From Bacteroidales bacterium (GTDB taxonomy: Bacteria > Bacteroidota > Bacteroidia > Bacteroidales > F082), in contig JAGCCO010000041.1 in assembly GCA_017651645.1 (NCBI GenBank), forward strand, positions 1 to 52,480: a stretch of 52,480 nucleotides of DNA, read 5' to 3'. The notes under the pieces were generated by a model. The model was not told the origin of the DNA. It saw only the letters and a program-made list of their open reading frames with translations, and searched no databases. Positions 23,315-34,100 of the stretch are shown in pieces. Each line of letters opens with the position of its first letter. Within the stretch, counting starts at the first letter, position 1. Position numbers and translations under genes: made by a program.

Positions 23315-24082
23315 TGACAATGAGCAGCGGTAAATGATCTCCTCTCCCCTACGCGCCAGATGCATCCGTTCGCGCTGTTTCTCTGAAATCTCATAGTAAA
23401 TCCTATCCTCAATCACTTTGAAGCCCGCCTTGCGCAGCACCTCGGCATAGTCGCGGCCGAACTGGCGAACGTGATCATATTGTCCGAAGAGACGCTCGCG
23501 TTCCTTCGGGTCGGTGATGCTCGAGTCTTCGAAGGTGTCAACATCGGGGTTGATGGGCACCAACAGAATTGCCCAGCCGCCAGGTTTCAGGATGCGTTTG
23601 ATTTCAGAAAAAGCCTTGTTGGCATCATTGACATGCTCCAACACATGGTTGCAGATGACCACGTCGTAGGTATCGCTCGGCTGGTCGATGGCAGTCACAT
23701 CCAAGTGCAAGTCCGCAATGGGCGAATCGAGGTCAGCAGTAGTGTAGTCGAGGTTCTTCAAGGCACGAAAACGCTTCAAAAACGGCTGCTCGGGCGCAAA
23801 ATGCAGCACTTTCAATGGTGCAGTGAAGAAATCCGTCTTCTCTTTCAGATAGAGCCATAACAAACGATGCCTTTCGAGCGATAAACATTTGGGACACAAT
23901 CGGTTATCCATCGCCTTACCATAGCCATAGGGCAAAAACTTGCGGAAATGGCCACCACAGATGGGACACTCCACCTTATTACCAAAATAAAACGGGCGCA
24001 CTAGTAGGCTAAAAAGATAACTCAATTTGATGAGCCATTGACGGGGAAAAATCTTGGTGAAAAGAGAAATCAGTTTCTTCAT
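23312..24082 (-). CDS. Class I SAM-dependent methyltransferase
   Basis: 256 residues. A zinc-ribbon-like N-terminal part (VECPICGGHFRKFLPYG then RLCPKCLSLERHRLLWL) is followed by a Methyltransf_11 domain: LKVLHFAPEQ, DYTTADLDSP, YDVVICNHVLEHV and EIKRILKPGGWAILLVP. The start at 24082 (MKKLISLF) is set by the -7 element at 24114-24107, though MRLSQMKK (start 24097) is possible. This CPxC-CPxC plus methyltransferase form is often found in cell-surface glycan loci; target unknown. It diverges from the GT2 gene. Confidence 0.88.
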   Translation of the reverse strand: MKKLISLFTKIFPRQWLIKLSYLFSLLVRPFYFGNKVECPICGGHFRKFLPYGYGKAMDNRLCPKCLSLERHRLLWLYLKEKTDFFTAPLKVLHFAPEQPFLKRFRALKNLDYTTADLDSPIADLHLDVTAIDQPSDTYDVVICNHVLEHVNDANKAFSEIKRILKPGGWAILLVPINPDVDTFEDSSITDPKERERLFGQYDHVRQFGRDYAEVLRKAGFKVIEDRIYYEISEKQRERMHLARRGEEIIYRCSLS

Positions 24083-24106
24083 TTGAGATAATCGCATTTG
24101 ATAGCG

Positions 24107-24114
24107 CAAAAGTA
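24107..24114 (-). promoter_or_regulatory. -7 element of the methyltransferase gene
   Basis: Minus-strand TACTTTTG, 24 nt before the chosen ATG. Confidence 0.65.
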
Positions 24115-24127
24115 CAGAAAGAATCCC

Positions 24128-24135
24128 TATCTTTG
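24128..24135 (+). promoter_or_regulatory. -7 element of the GT2-YfhO-GT4 operon
   Basis: TATCTTTG, 15 nt before the ATG at 24151. It excludes the TTG start at 24133. Confidence 0.7.
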
Positions 24136-24150
24136 CAAAAAAGTTTGAAA

Positions 24151-25131
24151 ATGCAGTTTTCAATCATCATACCCGTCTATAACCGACCTCAAGAAGTCGA
24201 CGAACTGCTGGAGAGCCTTTGCTATCAGACTTTCAAGGACTTTGAGGTCGTTGTGGTGGAGGACGGCTCAACGGAAAAATGCGACACGGTCTGCAACAAA
24301 TACAAGGACCGCCTGCCCGTCAGCTACCACTTCAAGCCCAATTCGGGTCCAGGGCCGTCACGTAATTACGGTGCCGAACGCAGCCAAGGCGAGTATCTCC
24401 TCATCTTGGATTCCGATGTCATCGTGCCAGAAAACTTCTTGAAAATCATCAATGGAGAACTCGACCGTGAGCCTTGCGATGCCTTCGGCGGTCCCGACCG
24501 CGCACATCCTTCGTTCACACCCATACAGAAAGCCATCAACTATGCGATGACCTCGTTTTTCACCACGGGCGGCATCCGCGGCGGCAAACACAAAATGGAC
24601 AAATTCTATCCCCGCAGCTTCAATTTGGGCATCAAGAAAAGCGTTTTCGAAGCCTTGGGCGGCTTTGCTCCTATGCGCTATGGCGAGGACATTGACTTGA
24701 GCACCCGTATCTTCAAAGACGGCTATAGCTGCCGACTCTTTCCCGAGGCCTTCGTTTATCACAAAAGGCGTGTCAAGTTCAGCTCATTCTTCCGTCAGGT
24801 AAAGCATTCGGGCGAGGCACGTATCGTCCTGAAAAACAAATACCCAGAGACCTTCAAACTCGTCCATCTGTTGCCCGCCGCCTTTGTGGTCGGCAACCTG
24901 ATTTTGGTCATGTTGGGCATTTTCCACCACTGGCTTTGGTTCGCCCCCATCCTACTCTACTGCCTAATAGTCTTCGTCGACTCGTTGCTGAAAAACAAAA
25001 GTCTGAAGGTCGCATTGCTCTCAGTACCAGCAGCTTATTGTCAGCTTTTTGGCTACGGTTTGGGATTCTTGGGTGCGGCCTTTCGTGATATTATCAGCAA
25101 AAAACAACCAACACAAGCAGAAAATCCGTAA
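24151..25131 (+). CDS. Glycosyltransferase family 2, membrane-anchored
   Basis: 326 residues. GT2 signature: FSIIIPVYNRPQEVDELLESL, VVVEDGSTEKCD, the donor-metal motif LLILDSDVIVPENFL (DSD) and acceptor region YGEDIDLSTRIFKDGY (ED). Two or three C-terminal hydrophobic segments (HLLPAAFVVGNLILVMLGIF, LWFAPILLYCLIVFVDSLL, GYGLGFLGAAF) anchor it in the inner membrane. It heads an operon with DUF4834, YfhO-like and GT4 genes. Likely role in surface polysaccharide synthesis. Confidence 0.92.
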   Translation: MQFSIIIPVYNRPQEVDELLESLCYQTFKDFEVVVVEDGSTEKCDTVCNKYKDRLPVSYHFKPNSGPGPSRNYGAERSQGEYLLILDSDVIVPENFLKIINGELDREPCDAFGGPDRAHPSFTPIQKAINYAMTSFFTTGGIRGGKHKMDKFYPRSFNLGIKKSVFEALGGFAPMRYGEDIDLSTRIFKDGYSCRLFPEAFVYHKRRVKFSSFFRQVKHSGEARIVLKNKYPETFKLVHLLPAAFVVGNLILVMLGIFHHWLWFAPILLYCLIVFVDSLLKNKSLKVALLSVPAAYCQLFGYGLGFLGAAFRDIISKKQPTQAENP

Positions 25132-25154
25132 TTTCGCAGCACAATTATATTATC

Positions 25155-25394
25155 ATGGGAGGCTTGTTGAGAATAATACTTTACACCGTTTTAATCTTTT
25201 ACGCTTTCAGCATGCTTATCAAACTGATATTCAGAAGAAAGATGCGGAAGCTGGAGAAGCAGATGAACCAATTCACCCAAGAAGACACCCAGACGGGCAC
25301 CAATGAGGCCAAAAATCCCCATGTCGACCCCAACATCGGAGAATACACTGATTTTGAAGAAATTAAAGAAACAATACATCACAATGAAGAATAA
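25155..25394 (+). CDS. DUF4834 family small membrane protein
   Basis: 79 residues. An N-terminal membrane helix (LLRIILYTVLIFYAFSMLI) is followed by a charged tail ending DPNIGEYTDFEEIKE, the DUF4834 hallmark. It overlaps the next gene by 11 nt. Found next to YfhO-like genes in many Bacteroidota; function unknown. Confidence 0.85.
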   Translation: MGGLLRIILYTVLIFYAFSMLIKLIFRRKMRKLEKQMNQFTQEDTQTGTNEAKNPHVDPNIGEYTDFEEIKETIHHNEE

Positions 25395-27897
25395 CTTTTT
25401 CCAGAAGAACAAAAACATCCTCAGTATTGTGGCTGCCATTATTGCCTTTGCGGTCATTACGCTGATTTATTTTAGCCCTGTTTTGCAAGGCAAGCGCATC
25501 AAGCAGCACGACATTGAGATGCACCTCGGCATGTCGCAGGAAATCAACCAATACCGCGAGACCACGGGCGAACAGACGCTATGGACCGACGCACCATTTG
25601 GTGGTATGCCAGCATGGAACATCTCAGTAAAGCCCAAAGGCAACCTTACCAACCCTATCTATCAGGCGCTAAGAATCGGACTGCCGCAATCACTAGGCTC
25701 AGTATTTATCTGTATGTTAGGCTTTTTCGTCCTGCTTTTGGTGCTCGACTGCGGCTTCTGGATTAGCTTCATTGGAGCCATCGCATACGGATTTACCTCT
25801 TACCTATTCATTGTAATCGGTGCAGGGCACAACGCCAAAGCCATGGCTATGGCTTATATGGCGCCCGTCATAGCAGGCGTTTTGCTCGCATATAAAGGCA
25901 AATACCTGTGGGGCTGGCTTTTGACCGCCTTTGCCTTGGCTTTTGAAGTGCGCACCAACCACCTGCAAATCACCTACTATTTGGCTTTGATCATCGTTAT
26001 CTTGGTCATCGCCGAGCTTATCAGCGACATCAAAAACAAAAAGTTGGGGCATTTCTTCAAGGCTTCCGTCGGTTTGGCTGTGGCCGCCATCATCGGCGTA
26101 CTCACTTGCTCGACAGCCCTATATAGCAACTATGAGTTCGGCAAGGAAACCACCCGAGGCAAACCCGTGTTGACCCGCAACGAAGACAACCAGACCAAAG
26201 GCCTCGACCGTGACTACATCACACAATGGAGCTATGGCAAGGGTGAGACCTGGAGCCTGCTGATTCCCAATGCCAAAGGCGGTGCTTCGGCTTATATAGG
26301 CAAACAGAACCCCGCCCTTGACAAGGCCGATCGACAGTTCAGAGACAACATTGCCCAGCAAAACGCCTATTGGGGTGACCAGCCCGGCACCAGTGGTCCT
26401 GTTTATGTGGGCGCCATCGTCGTCTTCCTTTTCGTCCTGGGTGCTTTGACCGTGAAAGGCAAGATGAAATGGGCTTTGTTAATAGCCACTTTGCTCTCCA
26501 TCCTACTCAGCTGGGGCAAAAACTTCATGGGCTTCACTAATTTCTTCCTCGATTACATCCCTGGTTATGACAAGTTTAGGGCGGTTTCCATGACTTTGGT
26601 CATCGCTGAAGTCACCATGCCGCTGTTGGGATTCCTAGGCTTGGCTGAAATTGCAAAAAGCCCTGAAAGTTTCAAGCAAAACATCAAGAAGTTTTACATT
26701 GCCTTGGGCATCACAGTAGGCATCTGTTTGTTGTTCTACATTGCTCCAAAACTCTTCTTCAACTTTCTGAGCCAAGGCGAAGCCGAGCAGTTTGCTTTGA
26801 TGAGTAAGGGCAAGGACGGCGCACTCTACGCCAGTTTTGCCGCCCAACTTGAAGACGTGCGCGTTGCCATATTCCGCAAAGACACCCTGCGCAGCCTGCT
26901 CTTCATTATCCTGGCTGCCGTACCAATCTTCCTCTATGGCAAAGGCAAGCTGAAAGGCCAAATTGCATTCCCCATACTTGCTGCCCTTGTTTTAGTCGAC
27001 ATGTTCCCCATCGACAAACGCTACCTCAATGACGACAAATTCGTCAGCAAACAACAATTCGACAATCCTTACAAGCCTTCCACTGCCGACCAATACATTT
27101 TAAATGACAATAACTTGGATTTCCGCGTAGCCGACATCACCAAGGACATGTTCAACGATGCCAGCACCTGTTATTTCCACAAGTCGCTGGGCGGTTATTC
27201 TGGGGCCAAACTGCGCCGTTATCAGGATGTCATCACACAATACCTTGGCAGCGAACTCAACCAACTCAGGGGCGCCAAGACTGCTGATGAACTGATGCAG
27301 TCGTTGTCAGAACAAAAAGTTCTCAACATGTTGAATACCAAGTATGTCATCTTCAATCCCAATGCTCAACCTTTCCCCAACCCTTATGCTTCGGGCAACG
27401 CATGGGTGGTCAATGACATCAAGTGGGTTGAAACGCCCAATGAGGAGATTGATGACATCGAAAACACTGATTTGAACCACACGGCCATTATCAACAAAGA
27501 GTTTTCTCAACTGGTTGGAAATTATCAAATTACAGATAGTATCTTGCCGCAGGTCACTATGGAGGATTACCAGCCTAATAAGCTGATGTATAGGTTCCGC
27601 GGCGTTTCAGCGGGTTCAACAGCCGCTGACTATCTAGTTGTTTTCTCCGAGATTTGGACAGAAAAGGGTTGGAAGATGTACGTCGATGGCCAAGAGCAGC
27701 CTTTACTCAGAGCCAACTACATTCTTCGTGCTGCCCTTATCCCCAGCGGCGAGCATGAAATCGTAATGGAATATGCACCCAAAGCTTACACTGTGGGCAA
27801 CACAGTTGCTTTCGCCAGTTCGCTGATCATGATTCTAGGCCTGATTGGCGCCCTTGTTTACACTTTCAAACCTAAGAAAAAGGAGGAGCAGTCATGA
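25384..27897 (+). CDS. YfhO-like multi-pass membrane protein
   Basis: 837 residues. An N-terminal helix (ILSIVAAIIAFAVITLIYF) is followed by a loop (KQHDIEMHLGMSQEINQYRE and WTDAPFGGMPAWN), then about a dozen helices, and a soluble C-terminal domain with GVSAGSTAADYLVVFSEIWT and EKGWKMYVDGQE. This is the architecture of YfhO-family proteins (GT-C-like lipid-linked glycosyltransferases). The ATG at 25384 is chosen since it gives the hydrophobic helix at once and overlaps the upstream gene by only 11 nt. It ends with an ATGA overlap into the GT4 gene. Confidence 0.9.
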   Translation: MKNNFFQKNKNILSIVAAIIAFAVITLIYFSPVLQGKRIKQHDIEMHLGMSQEINQYRETTGEQTLWTDAPFGGMPAWNISVKPKGNLTNPIYQALRIGLPQSLGSVFICMLGFFVLLLVLDCGFWISFIGAIAYGFTSYLFIVIGAGHNAKAMAMAYMAPVIAGVLLAYKGKYLWGWLLTAFALAFEVRTNHLQITYYLALIIVILVIAELISDIKNKKLGHFFKASVGLAVAAIIGVLTCSTALYSNYEFGKETTRGKPVLTRNEDNQTKGLDRDYITQWSYGKGETWSLLIPNAKGGASAYIGKQNPALDKADRQFRDNIAQQNAYWGDQPGTSGPVYVGAIVVFLFVLGALTVKGKMKWALLIATLLSILLSWGKNFMGFTNFFLDYIPGYDKFRAVSMTLVIAEVTMPLLGFLGLAEIAKSPESFKQNIKKFYIALGITVGICLLFYIAPKLFFNFLSQGEAEQFALMSKGKDGALYASFAAQLEDVRVAIFRKDTLRSLLFIILAAVPIFLYGKGKLKGQIAFPILAALVLVDMFPIDKRYLNDDKFVSKQQFDNPYKPSTADQYILNDNNLDFRVADITKDMFNDASTCYFHKSLGGYSGAKLRRYQDVITQYLGSELNQLRGAKTADELMQSLSEQKVLNMLNTKYVIFNPNAQPFPNPYASGNAWVVNDIKWVETPNEEIDDIENTDLNHTAIINKEFSQLVGNYQITDSILPQVTMEDYQPNKLMYRFRGVSAGSTAADYLVVFSEIWTEKGWKMYVDGQEQPLLRANYILRAALIPSGEHEIVMEYAPKAYTVGNTVAFASSLIMILGLIGALVYTFKPKKKEEQS

Positions 27898-29204
27898 AAC
27901 GCGTTCTGATCATTACCTATTATTGGCCTCCATCAGGCGGCAGCGGCGTGCAACGTTGGTTGAAGATGTCGAAATACCTGCCCGAATACGGTTGGCAACC
28001 GGTGATTTACACTACAGAAAACGCTGAGTATCCGATTATTGACCCTTCGTTAGAGAAAGATGTGCCAGCCGATATGGAAGTCATCCGCCGACCTATCTTC
28101 GAGCCATATTCCTTCTACAAGAAGTTCCTCGGCATCAAGAAAGAGGAAACAATAAAGATGGGCTTCATTCATGAGAAAGAACAGAAAAAAGGCTGGAAAA
28201 AGAATCTCTCTCTATGGGTCCGTGGTAACCTCTTCATCCCTGATGCTCGCTGCTGTTGGATCAAACCATCGGTAAAGTATCTGAAAGAGTATCTGAAAGC
28301 ACACCCTGTGGATGCTATCATCAGTACGGGTCCGCCCCACTCCATGCATCTGATTGCCATGAAGTTGAGGGAAGATTTGGGCATTCCGTGGATTGCCGAC
28401 TTTCGCGACCCTTGGACCGAAATCGACTATTACAATGACTTGCACCTCACCCGTTGGGCCGACCGCAAGCACCATCGTTTGGAACGCGAGGTCTTGAACA
28501 AAGCCGACAAAGTGGTCACCGTGGCCCCTGATGGTGCAAGACGACTTGGAAGACTGGGCAACAGGAATGTCAGGACGATATACAACGGCTTCGACCGCGA
28601 TGATGACACACAAACGCCTGTCAGTCTACCTGACAAATTCACTATCACTTATCTTGGCGTGCTATCGAAGGCACAAAACCCCGAAAAACTTTGGGAAGCC
28701 ATAGGCGAGTTGACTAAGACGAACGAAAGCTTTTCGAAAGACATGAAAATCAAGATGATCGGTCAGATTGACAACTCGGTGGTGCAATCCATCGAAGCGC
28801 AAGGACTGAGTGAACATGTCAGTTATTCCTCATATCTCCCACACAGCGAAGTGTCGGCCGTGCATCGCGGTTCCACTTTACTTTTGCTCCTGCTCATGCC
28901 CGACAGTGAGCCACGAGCCAAAGGTCTGGTAACGGGAAAACTCTTCGAGTACATGGCCTCGGGACGTCCCATTCTCTGCATCGGTCCCGAATACGGCGAT
29001 GCAGCGAGAATCCTCAAGGAAACGGGGGCGGGTCAAACTGTTAGTTTTGGGGATAAAGAGAAAATCAAGTCTACACTGGAAGCATTATATCAGAAATACC
29101 TTAACCACGACCTGCCCAGCAACACCAATACAGCGGTTGAACGGTATTCAAGGAAGGCACTGGCAGGTAATTATGCTAGGTTATTAGGACAAACCCTCGT
29201 ATAA
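27894..29204 (+). CDS. Glycosyltransferase family 4
   Basis: 436 residues. The N-terminus MKRVLIITYYWPPSGGSGVQRW is diagnostic for a GT4 subfamily of Bacteroidota. IISTGPPHSMHLIAMKLRE and PWIADFRDPWTEIDYY follow, then the C-terminal fold ADKVVTVAPDGARRLG, YLGVLSKAQNPEKLW and the donor site GLVTGKLFEYMASGRPILCIG. Last gene of its operon (4-nt ATGA overlap with the YfhO-like gene). Its 3' end overlaps the convergent GT4 gene by 21 nt. Confidence 0.92.
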   Translation: MKRVLIITYYWPPSGGSGVQRWLKMSKYLPEYGWQPVIYTTENAEYPIIDPSLEKDVPADMEVIRRPIFEPYSFYKKFLGIKKEETIKMGFIHEKEQKKGWKKNLSLWVRGNLFIPDARCCWIKPSVKYLKEYLKAHPVDAIISTGPPHSMHLIAMKLREDLGIPWIADFRDPWTEIDYYNDLHLTRWADRKHHRLEREVLNKADKVVTVAPDGARRLGRLGNRNVRTIYNGFDRDDDTQTPVSLPDKFTITYLGVLSKAQNPEKLWEAIGELTKTNESFSKDMKIKMIGQIDNSVVQSIEAQGLSEHVSYSSYLPHSEVSAVHRGSTLLLLLLMPDSEPRAKGLVTGKLFEYMASGRPILCIGPEYGDAARILKETGAGQTVSFGDKEKIKSTLEALYQKYLNHDLPSNTNTAVERYSRKALAGNYARLLGQTLV

Positions 29205-30356
29205 TTTTATCAACTTGCCTCCATCCACTTTCCAATTGTATTTGTCGATGACCGCTTGGCGTCCGCACTGGATGTAGTTGTTCAACGACTCAGGATGAGC
29301 ATAGAATCCAGCAATTATCTCAGCCAATTCTTCTGGTTTGTCATACTGATAACTCACACCGCCATGCGTCTCATTTACTATACGGACCAAAGGGTCACAG
29401 TTTGAAACAATCATAGGGATTCCCGCATATAAATACTGGAATATCTTATGTGGTATTGTATTGTCAGTATGACCCGACTTTACATGTGGAATCAGTGCCA
29501 CATTGGCTGCCTCGTAGATGTCACAAATCTGGGTGTAATGCTTAAATCCATGAACTGTCACGTTGTCCTGAACCTGCAATTCATAGATAAGTCTTTTAAT
29601 GTCAACAAGATAGCTTCCGTCGCCAACCATATCAAAATGCACCTCTATACCTTTTTTCTTCAACAATGAAATGGCTTGGATCACGTATTGGATGCCACGA
29701 TGATAATTGATTCCACCAACATAAAGCATCCTGAACTTGTCCGTCTTGAATTCTTTCCGCTCAATAGGGTCAAACTGATCAAGATTCAGGGTGTTAGAGA
29801 CCACTTCTATCTTTTCTGGATCAATGCCTAACCCACAAATGCGCGCTTTTGCTTCATCGACCACGACAATGACTTTATCGGCCAAGCCACACATTTCTTT
29901 CTCATACCTTACCCACTGGCTATTTGATGACAACAACTTGCCCAGAAAAGTATTCGTATGCTTAGACAACTGCAACAGCACAGGCCAATTTTCATGCAAA
30001 TCAAGGACATAACGCTCATCGTATTTGCATTTTGCTTCATATCCCACTCTCGCAAGAGGCAGGTCGTGCACATGTATGGCGTCAAATTTCTCGTTTGCAA
30101 AAAGCTCATCAACAAAACGTCTCCAATAATTGAAATAAAAAGGGAACTTCAATACACCTACACTTGATTTGAAGATAAAACTTGAGACTGGCTTACGATG
30201 GATAATACCATAGGTTGAGTTTTCCAACAATGGCTCATTATTCTTCTGAAAACAAGCCAAATGCACCTCATAACCCGCCTCGGTCAACGACTTCATTTCA
30301 TTTTCAACCCGAGTATCGGGAGGAAACGGATGATCCAACAACATGAGTATCTTCAT
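29184..30356 (-). CDS. Glycosyltransferase family 4
   Basis: 390 residues, start MKILMLLDHPFPPDTRVENE (chosen because GT4 proteins begin this way). Other features: DAIHVHDLPLARVG, YVLDLHENWPVLLQL, ADKVIVVVDEAKARICGLG, MLYVGGINYHRGIQYVIQAI and donor-site IPHKIFQYLYAGIPMIVSNC. Convergent with, and overlapping the end of, the previous GT4 gene. Probably part of the same glycan pathway but under its own promoter. Confidence 0.92.
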   Translation of the reverse strand: MKILMLLDHPFPPDTRVENEMKSLTEAGYEVHLACFQKNNEPLLENSTYGIIHRKPVSSFIFKSSVGVLKFPFYFNYWRRFVDELFANEKFDAIHVHDLPLARVGYEAKCKYDERYVLDLHENWPVLLQLSKHTNTFLGKLLSSNSQWVRYEKEMCGLADKVIVVVDEAKARICGLGIDPEKIEVVSNTLNLDQFDPIERKEFKTDKFRMLYVGGINYHRGIQYVIQAISLLKKKGIEVHFDMVGDGSYLVDIKRLIYELQVQDNVTVHGFKHYTQICDIYEAANVALIPHVKSGHTDNTIPHKIFQYLYAGIPMIVSNCDPLVRIVNETHGGVSYQYDKPEELAEIIAGFYAHPESLNNYIQCGRQAVIDKYNWKVDGGKLIKLYEGLS

Positions 30357-30403
30357 AATACAGTCTTTTTTGATTTCATTACGGCTTTTTTCGTAATACG
30401 CCA

Positions 30404-30411
30404 CAAACTTA
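30404..30411 (-). promoter_or_regulatory. -7 element of the minus-strand GT4 gene
   Basis: Minus-strand TAAGTTTG, 47 nt before the ATG at 30356. Confidence 0.5.
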
Positions 30412-30451
30412 CGGTTTTTCAGCCAAACCTCAATCTTTTAGCATAAAAAAC

Positions 30452-30480
30452 TTGACACTTTTACATTTTTTGTACTTTTG
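30452..30480 (+). promoter_or_regulatory. Promoter of the giant T9SS protein operon
   Basis: TTG at 30452-30454, 18-nt spacer, TACTTTTG at 30473-30480, 37 nt before the ATG at 30518. It is the only good promoter match seen before the four genes up to 40970. Confidence 0.75.
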
Positions 30481-30517
30481 CAATCTGATATTTTAATCGC
30501 ACAAAAAGTTTTTTGCC

Positions 30518-31129
30518 ATGAAACAGTATTTCCTGCTTTTCTTCATTTTGTTATCCTACTTATTCATTTGGGGGCAAACCGTCAACATTGGCGACATCCT
30601 CTGCACTGACGGCAGCACCATTACACCTGAACTGTTTGCTTCATCCGGAAAAACCGCCAAAGGCATTGTTTTCTATGTCGACAACACCAACCAGCATGGT
30701 TGGGCCGTACACTTGAATTATCAAGGTTCGACTTTATGGAGTCCTGAATTTCATGACATCCCAGATTTGCCTAATTATCAATTATTTCGTGAAGCCATCA
30801 ACGATTTCAACGGATACGAAAACACAAGAAAGATAAGACAGGCTGGAGACGCCTTCACCTATCCTGCCGCATGGGCTGTTGATTTCGAGCAAGGATGGTA
30901 TTTGCCTGCGGCAGGACAAATCCGCTATCTCTACGGTTACATCCCAGAAGTCAACCGTTCGCTTGAAATTGTTGGAGGCGAGACTATTACCCTCTCAAGC
31001 GGTTGGTGGCTTTGGGCTTCGACCGAGTGTGGTGCCGAGGACGCCTGGGACATCAACTATCAAGGTTCAGAGGGCCACAGCAAGAAACCCGACCATTATT
31101 TCTTCGTCAGATCAGTAATCGATTTCTAA
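30518..31129 (+). CDS. Secreted DUF1566/FISUMP-like protein
   Basis: 203 residues. Signal peptide MKQYFLLFFILLSYLFIWGQ, then a single DUF1566-like domain: VNIGDILCTDGSTITPELFA, KGIVFYVDNTNQHGWAVHLN, WAVDFEQGWYLPAAGQIRYLYG and C-terminal YFFVRSVIDF. The pattern (GDIL..DGS..GIVFYVD..HGW...L, GWYLPAAGQL) is shared with domains in the giant proteins downstream. No sorting domain is present, so it is probably periplasmic, perhaps a partner of the larger proteins. First gene of a four-gene run, 11 nt before the next. Confidence 0.85.
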   Translation: MKQYFLLFFILLSYLFIWGQTVNIGDILCTDGSTITPELFASSGKTAKGIVFYVDNTNQHGWAVHLNYQGSTLWSPEFHDIPDLPNYQLFREAINDFNGYENTRKIRQAGDAFTYPAAWAVDFEQGWYLPAAGQIRYLYGYIPEVNRSLEIVGGETITLSSGWWLWASTECGAEDAWDINYQGSEGHSKKPDHYFFVRSVIDF

Positions 31130-31140
31130 TACTGCATGCC

Positions 31141-34100
31141 ATGAAACGCTCCATCACCTTCGTTTTCATACTGTCCATTGTTAGCTCTCTTTGCGGACAG
31201 ACCTATAAAATCGGCGACCTAATTACCAACGACGACGGATCAAAAGGTGTCATCTTCTATGTGAACCAAGACCGCACTGATGGATGGATGGTCGCTTTGA
31301 ACGACCTCCCATTCCAAAGCTGGGGCATGACGACCGACATCTCAGGCCTCCAAAACCTTGACACTCCAATGGCCTTAATGAACGAGACCGATGGTTATAC
31401 CAACACAGGTATCATCAGGCAATACCATGCAAGCATGGGTTACTCTCAACCCTATGGTGCCGGCAGTGTTGACTATGAAAACGGGTGGTACATCCCCACT
31501 GCGGGACAACTCATGAAGCTTTGCAGCGCGTTAAGCACCATTGAAAGCAAGATCATCCTTGTAGGAGGAAGCACATTGCAACAATCACCCTATTTTAGTA
31601 GCACAGAAGCCTATTATGAACAAGCTTGGACGGTTGATTTCGGAAGCGCCTTCCGTGATTGGGGTGGCCAATTTATTGCTACAGCAAAAGCACAATCCAC
31701 GGATGTCCGCTTCCGCGCAGTGAGAAACATTCAAGCACAACAGCCTCTTCCCGAGCCTACCCTCCCTGACAACATCTTTGAAGACGAGTGCAACACACCG
31801 CTTCAAAGTTTTGAATGGGGCATCCGCGAGGACTGGTCATCGAATGACAACATCTACTGTCGCATCAATCCTCTTGTGGGCGACCTCGACGACGACGGCA
31901 TCCCTGAAATCGTTTGCTTCGATATGCAAGGCAACAGTTCAAGCCAAACGGCAGCCAAGATCATCAATGTGTATGACGGCAGAAGCAAAGCCCTTAAAAC
32001 ACAAATCACCGTGGAAAACATGGTCTGGGCACATGGCAACGGTCCATACGGCTTGGTCAAGCTGCCCAATCGCAAAGGATTGATTGTGACTGCATGCAAG
32101 GACACCAAATTGTATGCCTACGACATCACAGCAGCCAATCCCAGCAATCCTGTCTGGGTTTCCAACGAAAGTTATAACACGGGCTACAACGATTTTTCCA
32201 TGAGCATTGGCTTCGCCGACTTCAACGGCGATGGCCATCCTGAAGTTTATGTGCGCAACAAGATTTTCGATGCCGAAACAGGCATCTTGCTTGCCACCAC
32301 CCAAGGAGGATACAACCAAGCCGATTCCTATTCACACAACAGCCATACCAACTTCAACAAACTCTCTTGTCCTATAGCCTTCAACATCTGCGGCGACACA
32401 CGACAAGAACTCATCTTGGGCAACGAAATCTACGATGTCGTCATCACCAACCGTTACGGCACTTCAGGTAACTATGCCACGCTGACGAAAAGCATCACGC
32501 CTCCCAACAATATCATCAATGACGGACATGTACAAGTGGCCGACTTCAACCTCGATGGTCACCCCGACATCCTCATTAGCAACCGCGACACTGAAGACTA
32601 TTACGGTATCGTATCGTTCTACGTATGGGATGTATATAATAACCGAACAAGCCTGCCGATCCAATTGGAAACGCATTTCACTGGTAAGAGCCTTCCCTTA
32701 ATCGCTGACTTTGACAATGACAGCCGTTTGGAAATACTGATAGATTGCTGCGCCAGCGAAGGTCAGGGCCTGAGATCCTATCGGTTCAATCCTACCACCA
32801 ATAGTTTCAACCACTTATGGACGTTGGCCATTGACGAAGACTCATATTCCAACACAGCCACTCTTTTTGATTTCAACAACGACGGTAGGAACGAACTCGT
32901 CCTCACCGACAATAGTCATCTGCTCGTGTACGACCTCAGCAACAACCCACCTGTTCTACTTTCAAGCATCGATTGTGGCGAGATTACCATCATGCACGTG
33001 CCTATTGTAGCTGATGTCGACAATGACGGTAGTGCTGAAATAGTCGTTACAGGCAAAGCAGGAGGATATATGCAGGCCAACACCATGCTGAAGGTCTACA
33101 AGTCGGCAACCGAGCCATGGAGGGCTGTCCGCAAGGTTTGGAACCAATACATGTACCACGTCACCAACGTGAATGAGGACCTCACCATCCCGACCTTCTG
33201 CTTCAATACCGCTACTGTCTTCACTGCTCCCGATGGCACCATACGCAGGCCTTACAACAACTTCCTGCAGCAGGCAGGCTATATCACACCCACTGGCGAA
33301 CCTTACAATCCCAGCGGCTATGTGGAAGCAGAGCATTACGGCGAAGGTTGCGAAACATACAGTTTCCACGGCATCACATACAATGAAAGTGGAGACTATG
33401 AGTATTTGATTGAGAATCCCATGGGTTGCGATACACTGCTGACCGTTCATGTCCACTTGGGCGACACGGTACACGCCATGCAATACAAGAGTGTCTGTTC
33501 GCCATACACTTGGAACGGCATAACCTACGAAGAATCAGGAGTATATCAGCAGACTTTTACTTCCGCCCAAGGTTGCGACAGCATCGTGACACTTTATCTG
33601 AATGTCGGACAGCAAATCTTCACCAACATCGCCGTCAGTACATGCGACAGCTACTCATGGAATGGCATTACCTATGACGCTTCAGGCATCTATCAGCAGA
33701 CCTTCACCTCCGCTCAGGGCTGCGACAGCATCGTCATCCTCGACCTGACCGTTAAAGCCTCGGCGTATGTCAGCCCCATCCATGGTGAAAGCCTTATTTT
33801 CTACCAAACCAATGGCAACTTTACCTACAGCATCGACCCTGTGGAAGGTTGCTTTGGCTACGACTGGACCATAGACGGGCCATGGAGCATCACCACAGCA
33901 CCCGACTCACCTGAATGCGTGGTCAACATCAATTCTCCAGGAAATGCCATTCTGAAAGTGAGGGTATACACCGAATGTGGCTTCATCGAACGAGCCATTC
34001 AAATCAACCACGACGAGCGGCCCAACGTGGTCATCTACCCCAATCCCACACAGGGCGAATTCAACATTGTCCTTTCCGGCATGCAAGGAGAGGCAGTTAT

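Noticed and set aside
31003..31140. Longer N-terminus for giant protein A
   Set aside because: The extension overlaps the preceding gene, and a signal peptide begins exactly at the ATG at 31141.
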